Assembly (NCBI RefSeq): GCF_003206065.1
Contig: NZ_PZJQ01000004.1
Span: forward strand, 885,913 to 949,912
Direction of reading: 5' to 3'
DNA length: 64,000 nucleotides
DNA from: Salinicola halimionae
GTDB taxonomy: Bacteria; Pseudomonadota; Gammaproteobacteria; Pseudomonadales; Halomonadaceae
Both the position numbers and the translations under genes were made by a program. The notes below the pieces were generated by a model. It saw nothing but the letters and a program-made list of their open reading frames with translations, made no database searches and was not told the origin of the DNA. Each line of letters begins with the position of its first letter. Position 1 is the stretch's first letter. Shown here piece by piece: positions 26,901 through 35,046 of this stretch.

Positions 26901-28546
26901 ACCGGTGATTCAATCAGCAGCGTACGACCCATCGCTTGCCACTGGCAGCCGTTGCCGTCATACACGAACACCGGGCCGTAGCCGCTATCGATTCGCTCGC
27001 CGACAGCGGCGCCGGGCACGCTCTCGGCGGCGGCCAGGGCATCCAACCGGGTAATCGCATCGGCGGCACTATCGCTCAACAGCACTGCGGCATGAGAATG
27101 GCTCTCGCGCCGGAAAGCCAGGCTGTAGGCGGTGTCGTAGAGTGATACGCTGCCGGCGGTGAGGTTGTCGCTCAGGCGTGCCGCGAACTCGCGCAACGCT
27201 TCCGGACTGCGCGCGCTCAAGCAAAGCGGTAGTCGGCGGGTCTGGACGGCAGTGTCGGGAATGTCCGATTCGAGCGCTGACTGCAGGATGACATGGGCGT
27301 TGGCACCGCCGAACCCGAACGAGTTGATGCCGATGGTCAGCTGGCCTTCGGCTTTCAGCTTGCGCGGCTTGTCGACGATGTCGAGATTCCAGCCTTCCAG
27401 ATCGATCCGTGGATTGACCTTGCGAATGCCGATGGTGGCGGGCACTTCACGCTCACGCAGGGTATAAAGCGCCTTGGCCAGCCCGGCAACGCCGGAGGCG
27501 GTTTCCAGGTGCCCGAGATTGCTCTTGACCGAACCGATGGGTAGCGGTGTCTGGCGTTTCTGACCGATCGCCGCGCCGATGGCGCGAGTTTCCAATGGAT
27601 CGCCGACGGCGGTGCCGGTGCCGTGGGCTTCCAGATAGTCGATATCATCCGGTGTCAGGCCAGCGCGTTCCAGGGTCTGGATCATCAGCGCGACCTGCGC
27701 GTCGGGATTGGGGACCGTCAGACCTTTCTTGAAGCCGTCGGTGTTGACGCCGCTACCGGCGACGACGGCCAGAATACGATCACCATCGGCGACGGCCTTG
27801 TCGTAATCCTTGAGCAGGAAGACTCCGCCGCCTTCGGAGCGTACGTAACCATCACCGGATTCGTCGAAGACCTGACAGCGGCCCGTCGGCGAGAGCATGC
27901 TCGCCTTGGAGAAGATGATGAAACCGAACGGGTGCAGGTGCAGGCTGATGCCGCCGGCCAGCGCCATTTCCGTCTCGCCGCTGCGGATCGACTGGCACGC
28001 CTGATGGAAGGCGACCAGAGACGAGGAGCAGGCGGTATCCATCGACATGCTCGGACCGTGCAGGTCGAACACGTAGGAAATCCGGTTCGAGGCGATGCTC
28101 GAGGTGTTGCCGGTCGCCGTCGATGTGTCGATCGCCGACATGTCGTCGGCCATGCGATACGAATAATCGAGACTGGCGATGCCCATATAGACGCCACACT
28201 GGCTGCCGCGCAGCGTCTGCGGAGGGATGCCGGCGTCTTCCATCGCTTCCCAGGTCATCTCCAGCAGGATTCGCTGCTGCGGATCCATCTGGGCGGCTTC
28301 GCGTGGCGAGATGCCGAAGAAGCCGGCGTCGAATCCGGAAATGTCGCCGAGACTGCCAGCTGCAAAAGTGTAGCTGGTACCCGGGTGCTGCTTGTCAGGA
28401 TGGCGATAGGCTTCCAGGCCCCAGCGGTCTTCGGCGACCGTGGTGACGAGGTCTTCGCCGGTCTTGAGCGCTTGCCAGAAACGTTGTGATGTCGGGGCGC
28501 TCGGGAACCGGTGAGCCGCGCCGATGATGGCAACGCGTTTGGTCAT
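20966..28546 (-). CDS. Fully reducing type I polyketide/fatty acid synthase (RkpA-like), KS-AT-DH-pseudoMT-ER-KR-ACP
   Basis: 2526 residues. KS: Cys173 in DTACSSSL, then EAHGTGT and NLGHLE. AT: Ser623 in GHSVGE with YAFHS, pointing to malonyl. DH: His923 in HRVGDATVFP and Asp1087 in DSAFQ. About 1180-1560 aligns by position with a methyltransferase domain, but the glycine-rich SAM motif is replaced (LIMLEASALRPQLG). ER: HGAAGGVG from His1919. KR: TGGLGGFG from Thr2140 and Tyr2283 in SYVAANHW. ACP: Ser2446 in GFDSL. No thioesterase or reductase release domain. ATG 28546 has AGGAG 5-6 bases upstream. It should build a saturated chain iteratively. It is coupled to the oxoamine synthase and shares an operon with KpsC/KpsS, as in the rhizobial rkp locus; chain length is unknown. 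Confidence 0.92.
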   Translation of the reverse strand: MTKRVAIIGAAHRFPSAPTSQRFWQALKTGEDLVTTVAEDRWGLEAYRHPDKQHPGTSYTFAAGSLGDISGFDAGFFGISPREAAQMDPQQRILLEMTWEAMEDAGIPPQTLRGSQCGVYMGIASLDYSYRMADDMSAIDTSTATGNTSSIASNRISYVFDLHGPSMSMDTACSSSLVAFHQACQSIRSGETEMALAGGISLHLHPFGFIIFSKASMLSPTGRCQVFDESGDGYVRSEGGGVFLLKDYDKAVADGDRILAVVAGSGVNTDGFKKGLTVPNPDAQVALMIQTLERAGLTPDDIDYLEAHGTGTAVGDPLETRAIGAAIGQKRQTPLPIGSVKSNLGHLETASGVAGLAKALYTLREREVPATIGIRKVNPRIDLEGWNLDIVDKPRKLKAEGQLTIGINSFGFGGANAHVILQSALESDIPDTAVQTRRLPLCLSARSPEALREFAARLSDNLTAGSVSLYDTAYSLAFRRESHSHAAVLLSDSAADAITRLDALAAAESVPGAAVGERIDSGYGPVFVYDGNGCQWQAMGRTLLIESPVFAAAIDEVDALFSKHADFSLRAELDGSNQQQDADEDDRLASTEIAQPALFALQVGVTRVLEAEGVRPAAVTGHSVGEVAAAWACGALTLADAVSVIYHRSACQGRTRGSGEMTAVGLGAEAMQRWLDDSTHAEIVIAGVNGPKGVTLAGPAEALARLEEALSTDRIFAKRLALDYAFHSQAMDPIRQDVIDALSHLTPRAAQVPFISTVAGKALEGSELGAEYWWLNIREPVQFGPAIDSLIESGARAFVEIGAQPILRRYLTDAFTAQSVTGSAIATLSRDHDGASAMEGSLAALLVSGAVSPVSWFPVIGRFVDLPHYPWQRERYWVKTTGDSQGLMSRHYDHPLLGYRLPRQGMAWESQLDTRRLPWLADHRVGDATVFPGAGFAELALAAAAAAKASPLLDIEALEILSPLLLDATHGKKLQVEIQDADGMLTMKTREPASDDPWTLNARARLAAQTRGLLLTRRGTPLPDRPADVTREQHLAMAAHVGLEYGPGFQAISEVWIEQDRAIARIDLPSAIAEDQRDCLLAPGILDSAFQLFIPLLADELAKAGGLAFVPVRLERLQLQVDAAPPASMEVRLTSRAPHSLCADVALFDADGNAVAVVEGARFKAARLRHTVQHRLSYLDHRLVPAPREAAALPLDEATAELALGQLVENYRRVTESRYGDEVEPLLEALVSAFLDEALRGYADNDGQLLAGRFDAGDTDIRQRRHALIELALATGIVSETSAGWQLQDAPEIDAATVWNLLIRDYPDYAALTHSIGRFGLHLTDWIEERLDVATLALDASRLTRLVQAAVGERGWHALAETWLAQYAMSLELLPPHQRLIMLEASALRPQLGERLMTGLTGDRAQYRFAALRDSALSEAESLAEHDPRVDLLTPGAAAPEIGANVALVTLDGTQDEIDRLLQWLPPQLAEDAQIALLALGDTDWQSFLSLPMEPSARPANLEAVVQQLDVLGYRQIERHTLENEQGGLQLLTAQAPLASITDDNRAETGGAAGHTDAQPSEQWLVISDDSSAWLAAALVTRFDSLGESVLHLAGSELVPGDLLPLALESVTPSRIVDLRGLATAAEDRCVLAAQWLQTLETHQSPASLWWLTLGVGAHFSALPGAAVNSLTLPELSKQSDTTADSALWGFGRSLQNEAGNRQVRLLDLPFSCRESLSPDVLDALLFELSVPDAETEIVLDDAGQRWVPRLGLAPAPGTQVGSEELASDRAVSLGFELPGQLRHLRWQPHDLPAPQAGQVEIAVKATGLNFRDVMYALGLLSDEAIENGFAGPTLGLEFAGEVVSVGDPDSKLRPGDAVVGFGPASFSDRLIADVNAVAPIPAEIGYAAAATIPTTFFTVYYSLKHLARVQPGERLLIHGAAGGVGLAAIQVGRWLGAEIYATVGSPEKQDFLRLMGVERIYDSRSLTFAEEILHDNAIKRQALENGGDGRGASSDGVDVVLNSLAGEAINQNLRVLKPFGRFIELGKRDFYENTKVGLRPFRNNLSYFGVDSDQLMSELPELTGELFAEMMELFADGTLSPLPYIAFGSDRVVEAFRYMQQARQIGKVVVTYERPPQMAPAPAKDSPLTLDAAGTYVVTGGLGGFGLATAEWLADKGARQLLLLSRRGATTEEAESGVARLEALGVSVAARACDVTDATALADVLDDARRTLGPIRGIVHAATVIDDGLIRNLDESRIRHAMAPKLEGARHLDALTADDALEFFVVYSSATTLFGNPGQASYVAANHWLEAFTANRRAQGRPSTVVRWGAIEDVGFLARNTQTRESLQERLGGQALTSADALAVLERMLVADVASLGVLELDWHALARFLPTAESPRYREIARTATDDGSQEGDDDLQQLLASLPPEELYATLIEVLSKELAKILLIDEEKIDIHKSVYDMGFDSLMGVELVTALEARLGIQVPVMVLSEAGTLAKLCDYLMGKLRGDDAESDSEEDALNGLAAQHGVEVLQNGGESQDDGETKS

Positions 28547-28583
28547 TGGGACTCCTTGCTTCGTAGCGCGGGCTACGCCTTTC

Positions 28584-30215
28584 TCAATTCGCACCAAGCT
28601 TGCCTGCGTGGTCGATAATTCTGTCGTAGATTATGGTTCCCAGCTTATCGGCTGGAAGCGTCATCCGCACGTTATCCCCCGAATGGGGCGCTGTCTGCCA
28701 GATGAAATAGTTCGTGAAACCATCCGGCTCGCCATGCTGTGCGTAGACTTTCGGCATGATCGGCACATGGTCTCCGTAGAAACCCAGAATGCCCGGCCGA
28801 CTATTGTTCTGAAGCTCGCTACCCTTCTGAAGCCCACTTTCCGTTGAAAGCCCACTTTCCGTTGAAAGCCCGCTAGTGTTGGAAAGAGAGACCCTGAGTC
28901 GCCCAAGCATACTATTGGTATTGCGCAGATGCCTCAGGTAAACCGTTAGCTCTTCGCAACCACCAGTAACCCCGCCTTCCACCCACCGCTCGGCGATGGC
29001 CGGGTCCGCCGTCTCCAGATGAAGCGGGCCGTGATTCTCCATGCTGATCACGAAAATGAACAGCGGTTTTTCATCGGACATTGCCAACTGTTTCTGAACC
29101 CGTTCCGCCAGTGCCAGATCGCCGGTGTACTGGCCGTCGCGCTCGCTGAGATCGAAGTCGGCGATATCGATGAACGTATCGAACCCGAGATTGGGATAGA
29201 CCCGATCACGCAGATAAAAACTGGCGGGGTAGGGATGGATACAAACTGTGCGATAGCCCAGACGTTTGAGCGCGCCGGCGAGATTGTTGACCGGCAGTTT
29301 CGATAGCTGGTGATAAGGGTTGAAACGATGCACACCGAGCCGCGTCGGCGTGAGTCCGGTGAGCACTGCGCACTCGGTTCGCACGGTATTGGCGCCCCAG
29401 GCGGGCACGTCGAAGCGCCCCGAATGCAGGGCTTGCGCCATCAGCTCATCGTATTCATTCAACAGCTCACGCCGAATGGCAGGATGCCAGTCGCGGGGAT
29501 CGAAGAACGATTCGCTCTGAACCAGCACGACATTGGGTAGCGTCGCGGGGTCGACGGGGTCTGATTCCAGATCCCATGGCGCGGCAAAGTCGCTGTCATT
29601 GTCCTGGCGGTCGATTGGCTGACGTGTCAATCGGCCATAGGCCCAAAGATAGGGATAGAGGCCGAATCGAACCAGGTCGTCGTTGGGTTCCAGCGTACAG
29701 CCCGGCAAGCGGGGTAGCTGCCAGATCAGCGTGGCAACTGATGCGGCGATCAATATCACGGTTCCCAGCACTGACCACGGTGCGTCGCCGTACCCAAACA
29801 GTGACGGCTCGAGCCAGAAGCCGACGCCGATGGCGATGGCGCCAGCCAAGCTGGCGGCGATCGTGAGGCCAATGCCGAAAAAGGGAATGTAGAGCCGCGG
29901 GTGACGAATCGCATCGACGAAGTATTCGAAATCCTGGCACAGGAAAGGCTCGCGTAGCGACGTCGACTTGGTGTTGTTGACCTGAATCACCACCATCTGC
30001 AACGAAGCAGCGATGACCAGCGCAAACCAGGGACGCTGCACGATCGATAGCCAGAACGCGAAGTGCAGCGCGGCCGTTGCCAGGTGAACAGCGACGGCGG
30101 CCGGCTCACGCTTCCACAGCGGCTGAGGGCGCGGTTTCAGTATCATTTCGAACAGGCTGGTGACCACCAGGGTGGCAATCGTTGCCCAAAACCCGCTCCA
30201 GAATCCTTCAGTCAT
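28584..30215 (-). CDS. Membrane LtaS/OpgB-like (sulfatase-fold) transferase
   Basis: 543 residues: about five N-terminal membrane helices (to residue ~190) and an extracytoplasmic alkaline phosphatase/sulfatase domain. The metal and nucleophile residues of the LtaS family can all be placed: Glu235 (VQSESFFD), Thr277 (GANTVRTE), His395 (ENHGPL), Asp482-His483 (FYGDHVP). Such enzymes move phosphoglycerol or phosphoethanolamine headgroups outside the inner membrane. The ATG at 30215 shares one base with the SDR stop, and the gene takes the position of rkpI in rhizobia. An in-frame duplication gives SGLSTESGLSTE near residue 455. A headgroup on the PKS-derived lipid or on the capsule is a fair guess, not shown. 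Confidence 0.8.
   Translation of the reverse strand: MTEGFWSGFWATIATLVVTSLFEMILKPRPQPLWKREPAAVAVHLATAALHFAFWLSIVQRPWFALVIAASLQMVVIQVNNTKSTSLREPFLCQDFEYFVDAIRHPRLYIPFFGIGLTIAASLAGAIAIGVGFWLEPSLFGYGDAPWSVLGTVILIAASVATLIWQLPRLPGCTLEPNDDLVRFGLYPYLWAYGRLTRQPIDRQDNDSDFAAPWDLESDPVDPATLPNVVLVQSESFFDPRDWHPAIRRELLNEYDELMAQALHSGRFDVPAWGANTVRTECAVLTGLTPTRLGVHRFNPYHQLSKLPVNNLAGALKRLGYRTVCIHPYPASFYLRDRVYPNLGFDTFIDIADFDLSERDGQYTGDLALAERVQKQLAMSDEKPLFIFVISMENHGPLHLETADPAIAERWVEGGVTGGCEELTVYLRHLRNTNSMLGRLRVSLSNTSGLSTESGLSTESGLQKGSELQNNSRPGILGFYGDHVPIMPKVYAQHGEPDGFTNYFIWQTAPHSGDNVRMTLPADKLGTIIYDRIIDHAGKLGAN
28833..28868 (-). repeat. Perfect 18-bp tandem duplication in the LtaS-like gene
   Basis: cccactttccgttgaaag occurs twice without gap, with a diverged third piece just before (28822-28832). 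It is in-frame and lies in a loop before the GDH metal motif. Confidence 0.9.
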
Positions 30216-30994
30216 CAATGCGCCTCTTCGCCATGTTCGGGGTCATAGCCGAACCCCTTGAGCAAACGTTGGGAGATCGCCGCCGGTAACACGGCCAGCC
30301 ACCAGCAGCCGAAATTGAGCGGGAAGGGAAAACTGATCCGTGCGCGGTTCCGCTCGACTCCGGCGGCAATGACTTTGGCGGCACGCTCGGGCTGCCATAA
30401 AAATGGCTTGGGGCCGGGCATTTCGTGACACATCTTCGAGCTGACGTAGCCCGGCATCACCACGCTGACGCCAACGCCTTTTGGCGCCAGCCAGCCGCGA
30501 AGCGCTTCACCGTAGGCTTTGACGCCAGCCTTGCTGGCGCTGTAGCTCGGCGTGACCGGCAGCCCGTGATAAGCCGCGAGCGAACTCATCAGCACCAATT
30601 GTCCGCATCCGGCGGCGCGCATCCGTTTGCCCAGGAAGTTACCCATCGCCATCGGCACGCGCAGGTTGATCTCGAGCAGGCGGCTGGCGTCTTCCCACGC
30701 TTCGCCGCTAGCGTCTTCACCGATATCGATGTTCATGCCGGCGTTGACGATCACGATATCCGGTGGGGTTGGATCGCAAAGCATCCCGAGCCACTCGAAA
30801 AGGGCGGCATCGTCGCCGAGGTCGATCTGGCTGAGCTCGACCTCGGCGCCCGCGTGGCGGCTCGAGGCTGACAACGCGTCGAGCACGTCGCGTTGGCGGC
30901 CATGCAGGACCAACCGATTGCCGGGCTTCGCGTAGACGGCGGCGAGCGCCTGGCCGATGGCTCCAGTAGCGCCCGTAATGACGATTCGGGTCAT
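30215..30994 (-). CDS. Short-chain dehydrogenase/reductase (RkpH-like)
   Basis: 259 residues, classical SDR: GATGAIGQAL cofactor loop, VNAGMNID, MSSLAAYHGLP with catalytic Ser, YSASK with Tyr and Lys, and MPGYVSSKM. The C-terminal ~50 residues are hydrophobic (FPFPLNFGCWWLAVLPAAI), so it is likely at the inner membrane, like 3-ketosphinganine reductases and DltE-type SDRs. It overlaps kpsS by four bases upstream and the LtaS-like gene by one base downstream. In the operon its natural substrate would be the amino ketone made by the PKS and oxoamine synthase. Confidence 0.85.
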   Translation of the reverse strand: MTRIVITGATGAIGQALAAVYAKPGNRLVLHGRQRDVLDALSASSRHAGAEVELSQIDLGDDAALFEWLGMLCDPTPPDIVIVNAGMNIDIGEDASGEAWEDASRLLEINLRVPMAMGNFLGKRMRAAGCGQLVLMSSLAAYHGLPVTPSYSASKAGVKAYGEALRGWLAPKGVGVSVVMPGYVSSKMCHEMPGPKPFLWQPERAAKVIAAGVERNRARISFPFPLNFGCWWLAVLPAAISQRLLKGFGYDPEHGEEAH

Positions 30995-32253
30995 GACGAG
31001 ATCTCATCCATGAGTTGTTGTAGGGGGGACCGCTCTCGTTGTAACGCGCGAAGAGCGTTCCCCGCGGCTAGATCGATACCGGGGCGACAGTAGAACCCGC
31101 CGTTGATCTGAACCGTCTGGGCGACGGTTCGGCGATAGGCCCGGAACAGTTCCGCATCCGGTTTGGTCGCATTGTGCCAGAAATCATCCAGCGTACCCTG
31201 ATGGGTCAGACCCGCCATGTCATAGATCGGTGACGCCAGAGTATGGGTCGGGCACTCGAAGCCAAGCGAAACGTTGCCGGCGGTACTGTTGACCGTCACC
31301 AGCCCGTTGGCGTGCTTGAGTAGCGCTTCGAGATTGCCACCTTCGAGATAGACCAGGCGGTCACCCAGATCGTATTCGTGGGTCAGTACCTGGATCAGCC
31401 TCGCGTACTGCGTAAGGCCCATATCGAGCGGGTGATTCTTGATCACCAGAAATGCATCGCGCGGCGCGTGGTAGGCGAACGAGGCGGCTACCTTGCCGAT
31501 CACCTCCTGCATGTTCTTGTAATCGGAGTGATAGCGAATCTGGGCGTCGCTCTTGAGCTGCAACGGTAGCAGGTAAAAGGGTCGCTTGGCGCCCAGCAGG
31601 GCCTGTATGCGTTCCTCGTCACGCCGCTTCAGGTACGGCATGCGGATCTTGCGTAGCAGGAATCCGGCGTACTCCACCGGCGCGGTTACCAGGGCGTGAT
31701 TGCGATAGTGCGGGTGCAAAAACGGGTTGGCGATCCCCGCCAGATGATAGATCACATCGTGGCGCGCTCGGGTGTGAAACTGGTTGGGGAAAGCCATGGG
31801 GCGTCCGGCGCTGGGTAACCGTTTGCCGGCTTCGTGATACCAGTCCGGATCACGCGGCAATAGCGAATGGGCGTTGACACCTTCGCGCTCCAGCGTCACC
31901 CAGTAAGGCCGGAAATAGCCTTCCTCGAAGACGTAGTTACGTATGCCCCGACGACGCGCGGCCAGAATGGCGCGCCGATGCACCGGCCGCCGGTCGCCGA
32001 AAACCACTTGGTCAGTGATCTCGTGGCGGTCCCATATCTGCGAGAGGAATTCGGGAATGTCCTTGGCCTGTCCGCGATAGGCGTAGGTATTGCCCCGGCG
32101 CCAGAATGCGCTATCACCGACGGTGAAATTGATCTTGATCACCCGGTGTCCCGCGGCCATTAGCTGTTCGCCCAGCCGATCGAAAAACGGCGAGCAGACA
32201 CCTTGCAGCAATAGGAAGCGTTTGCGCGTATTGCTCGAAGTCAAAACACTCAA
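30991..32253 (-). CDS. kpsS: KpsS-like capsule Kdo transferase (copy 1)
   Basis: About 420 residues. KpsS adds the first Kdo to the lipid acceptor of group 2 capsules, and KpsC extends the poly-Kdo linker. Features: FLLLQGVCSPFFDRLGEQL, INFTVGDSAFW, DQVVFGDRRPVHR, EEGYFRPYWVTLEREGVN, VIKNHPLDMG (His274-Pro275), and TVNSTAGNVSLGFECPTH. The start is uncertain: TTG 32253 has AAAGG 7 bases upstream and nearly abuts the kpsC stop; no ATG is available. It shares the minus operon with kpsC and the PKS genes. A second, diverged KpsS lies at 60281. Confidence 0.87.
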   Translation of the reverse strand: MSVLTSSNTRKRFLLLQGVCSPFFDRLGEQLMAAGHRVIKINFTVGDSAFWRRGNTYAYRGQAKDIPEFLSQIWDRHEITDQVVFGDRRPVHRRAILAARRRGIRNYVFEEGYFRPYWVTLEREGVNAHSLLPRDPDWYHEAGKRLPSAGRPMAFPNQFHTRARHDVIYHLAGIANPFLHPHYRNHALVTAPVEYAGFLLRKIRMPYLKRRDEERIQALLGAKRPFYLLPLQLKSDAQIRYHSDYKNMQEVIGKVAASFAYHAPRDAFLVIKNHPLDMGLTQYARLIQVLTHEYDLGDRLVYLEGGNLEALLKHANGLVTVNSTAGNVSLGFECPTHTLASPIYDMAGLTHQGTLDDFWHNATKPDAELFRAYRRTVAQTVQINGGFYCRPGIDLAAGNALRALQRERSPLQQLMDEISS

Positions 32254-32254
32254 T

Positions 32255-34315
32255 TCATTGCCTTTGGGAAAACAGATTGCGGTACAGCCGGTACATGCGC
32301 ACACGAAAGGGCAGGCCCGAGCGCTGATCGCGCTGCTGTTGCATCAGTTCGACGGCGGTGTCGGCATTGCAGAATTCGCCGCTCAGAGGATCGACGTAGG
32401 TCGGATAGGTCAACAACGCGCCCGCGATCAGCGCATCCAGTGTCAGCCGTCGGTGGCGACGCGGGGAGGATAGCCGATCCTGAGTCAGACCCCAACCGGC
32501 ATAGAACGGCAGACCATAGGTGTGCACTTCCACCCCGCGCATCAGCCCTTCGAAGCCCGTCAGCGAACACATGGTATGGATCTCATCGGCGAGTTCGATC
32601 AGATCGATGATGTCGTAGTGAATCAGCTCGAGGTCGTAGAGTTCGCTGGCGCTCTTGTCGAGCAGGCCGACCCGCGCGCCGGAGACGACATCCGGGTGGG
32701 GCTTGTAGATGATGAAGGCGTCGGGCCGATTGTCCCTGACGGCTTCGAGCAGTCCCTGGTTGGTCTTGATTTCAGGGGAGCCATGCGCGATCGAGGCGTC
32801 GCTCTCCACCTGCCCGGGAACCAGCACGACCGGCCGGGTGCCGATTGCGCCCTCGGGCAGGGCGGGTAGCGGTTTGCCCTTTACGTTGTACTTCGACAGT
32901 TTGAGCTCTGTCAGGCGCTGGCGCAGACGTGCGGCGCGTGCCAGTAGTGCAGGATCGAAATCCGTCTCCGTCAGCAGCCGTTCGAGATCGCTTTCGTGAT
33001 TGGCGTCGTAATAGAGTCCGCGTGAATCGAAGGCTAGCGACAGCGGGCGGGTCAGATCGACCCCGAGCCCGACCGAACGCACGAAACCGTCTTCCATTCG
33101 CCACAGCTTGAGTCCGTGCTGGCGGCAGAGCGACTTGAGCTCTTCGGTCGCCTTCTGACCCCACACCACCAGGCTGTCGCGCCCTTCGAGTTCTCTCGGC
33201 TGCGGATGATCACCCTGAAGGAAGCGCACGCTGGAGGCGGGACCCAGGAAATCGGTAATGAAGGCTCGCTTCCAACTGGAAAAGCCGACGGCCAGCCAGC
33301 GGCCGGCAAGGCGATCACGCTGACGTTTCTGATCGGCGATCAGATCGATGGTGGCTTCCAGCGTCGATGGCAGACCGGTATAGGGATTGGCGTAACGACA
33401 GTAGCGCAGGTAGGCCGCGGCGAATAGTTCCGCCAGGGTACGTTGGCGCTGACGACGCTCGCAGCGCAGGGCGTCGTGGGTCAGCCCCCAGCCGGCATAG
33501 AACGGCATGCCGAAACAATGCACCGGCTTTTCTGCCATCAGTGCTTCGAATCCCAACTGACTGGTGACCACGTAGACCGCGTCGACGGCATCGATTAGCG
33601 CCCACGGATTGATGTCGTCGCCGATCAACCGACAGCGCGGGTGCGTCGAGGCTTGGGTCAGATAACCTTTCTTGCGGCCGGCGATGACATCCGGGTGGGT
33701 CTTGATCAGGATGTCGGCGTCGGGATGGTCGGCGATCGCGCTCTCCAGCATGCGCTGGAAGGACCCGGCATCGGCCATGCCGTGCGTGATCGAAGCATCG
33801 TCGCGGGTCTGGTCGATGACGAGAATACGCGGTTGATCGGAGGCCGGCAGTGGCCGGTCCGGCGCATGATTGTATTTCGACAGCCGCAGCCGGCGAAGAC
33901 GGTGCATGGCCTGGCTGGCGCGCTCCAGTTCATCGGCCTCGAAGGCGGCGTCGGCCAGCAGCGTCTCCAGATCGGACGGCCGGGTCGCATCGTAGTAGAT
34001 GCCGCTATAGTCCACGACCAGACTGTGCGGCTGGGAATAATTGACGCCCAGCCCTAGCGAGCGCAAAAAGCCATCCTCGATCGCGACATACGGCAAGCCG
34101 CGCCGTGCTGCCAAGCGTCTTGCGTGAGTCGCCGTGGGTTTCAAACCCCAACCGAGAATTGCGTCGACGGGTTGGCGGCTACCCGGCTTGAGGCGAACTT
34201 GACGCGAGTATTCGGGCAGCAGGCAGCCGAGTATGTTCCAGCGTGCCAGACCCTTGGAAAGGTAGCCTGCCACACGAGGGGAGGACGGTCGCAGGGCGGT
34301 CGAATCGTTATGCAT
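32255..34315 (-). CDS. kpsC: KpsC, dual beta-Kdo transferase (RkpJ-like)
   Basis: 686 residues, close to the ~675 of E. coli KpsC, with two tandem Kdo-transferase modules. Module 1: IEDGFLRSLGLGVNYS, YYDATRPSDLETLL, LSKYNHAPD, IKTHPDVIAGRKKGY, YAGWGLTHDAL. Module 2: MEDGFVRSVGLGVDLT, YYDANHESDLERLL, LSKYNVKG, YKPHPDVVSGARVG, YAGWGLTQDRL. The two modules alternate beta-2,4 and beta-2,7 Kdo linkages in characterised KpsC. Both HP motifs are intact. First gene of the minus operon that includes the PKS; the ribosome site before ATG 34315 is weak. Confidence 0.95.
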   Translation of the reverse strand: MHNDSTALRPSSPRVAGYLSKGLARWNILGCLLPEYSRQVRLKPGSRQPVDAILGWGLKPTATHARRLAARRGLPYVAIEDGFLRSLGLGVNYSQPHSLVVDYSGIYYDATRPSDLETLLADAAFEADELERASQAMHRLRRLRLSKYNHAPDRPLPASDQPRILVIDQTRDDASITHGMADAGSFQRMLESAIADHPDADILIKTHPDVIAGRKKGYLTQASTHPRCRLIGDDINPWALIDAVDAVYVVTSQLGFEALMAEKPVHCFGMPFYAGWGLTHDALRCERRQRQRTLAELFAAAYLRYCRYANPYTGLPSTLEATIDLIADQKRQRDRLAGRWLAVGFSSWKRAFITDFLGPASSVRFLQGDHPQPRELEGRDSLVVWGQKATEELKSLCRQHGLKLWRMEDGFVRSVGLGVDLTRPLSLAFDSRGLYYDANHESDLERLLTETDFDPALLARAARLRQRLTELKLSKYNVKGKPLPALPEGAIGTRPVVLVPGQVESDASIAHGSPEIKTNQGLLEAVRDNRPDAFIIYKPHPDVVSGARVGLLDKSASELYDLELIHYDIIDLIELADEIHTMCSLTGFEGLMRGVEVHTYGLPFYAGWGLTQDRLSSPRRHRRLTLDALIAGALLTYPTYVDPLSGEFCNADTAVELMQQQRDQRSGLPFRVRMYRLYRNLFSQRQ

Positions 34316-35046
34316 GGGTCACGAGAAGCGGATGCGGTCCGTCGTCAATGAGAATTGCGGCATCGCTGTTTCCGGGCCTGAGCCCGACGCGCCGAAAAAG
34401 GGTGCTAAAGCTACTTGAGTCCACATCTTTAGGCAATCCGACGCGCAGTGTAACGCATACGATGGGGGGCGAACGCTTTTCCGCTGTATCGAAATGATAA
34501 TCGACAGGACATTTCGTAATCACATTCGCAATCGTTAATGAGTTAACGGATACGGTAAATGTAAACAAACTTTTCTGCGGGAAAAACCGATGTTGCTAGT
34601 ATTAACAAACTCAAACTTCTTGCGTTACGTTCGATGTATTTAACTCGTTGGCTTTCTCTTTAAGAGAGTAATCAGGGCAGATTTTATCGATGAGTATTTT
34701 CCTTGGCCGAATGATTTTGGAATAGGGTTTGCTGTGGCGGTGGTGTTATTTTTCACGGATTTATATCGATAAATACCATATAAAACAGTAGCTTGTATAA
34801 AGTATCAGAATGCCGCTTTTTAGCATTAATCTCTTCCGTGTAACGTTCTTTTCAACATCCTCCATGAAGACTTTTCGTCGCTTACATAAACTTACCTTTC
34901 GCGATTTTAAAGTTTGACTCGAAGGCGCTATTTGGACGAAAAAGAGTCTCGAAACAACAAATCAAAGCAACGATCGCCAGCGTTTTGGTCCGTTTCAGGA
35001 CCGAGGTTCTTGTTTCGTTACTCTCGATCGGCTGCACGGGAACGTT
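34316..35046. other. AT-rich divergent regulatory region between kpsC and cysD
   Basis: 730 bases without a credible gene, clearly poorer in GC than the flanks, especially 34490-34900. It must hold the promoters of the kpsC-PKS operon (leftward) and cysD-cysNC (rightward). Several AT-rich -10-like boxes occur (for example tataaa at 34796) but none has a good -35 partner. Such AT-rich islands are typical binding zones for H-NS/MvaT-type silencers. Confidence 0.6.

Noticed and set aside
34733..34744. ggcggtggtgtt, an ops-like sequence upstream of cysD
   Set aside because: Three mismatches to the 12-base element and no hairpin or JUMPstart context.
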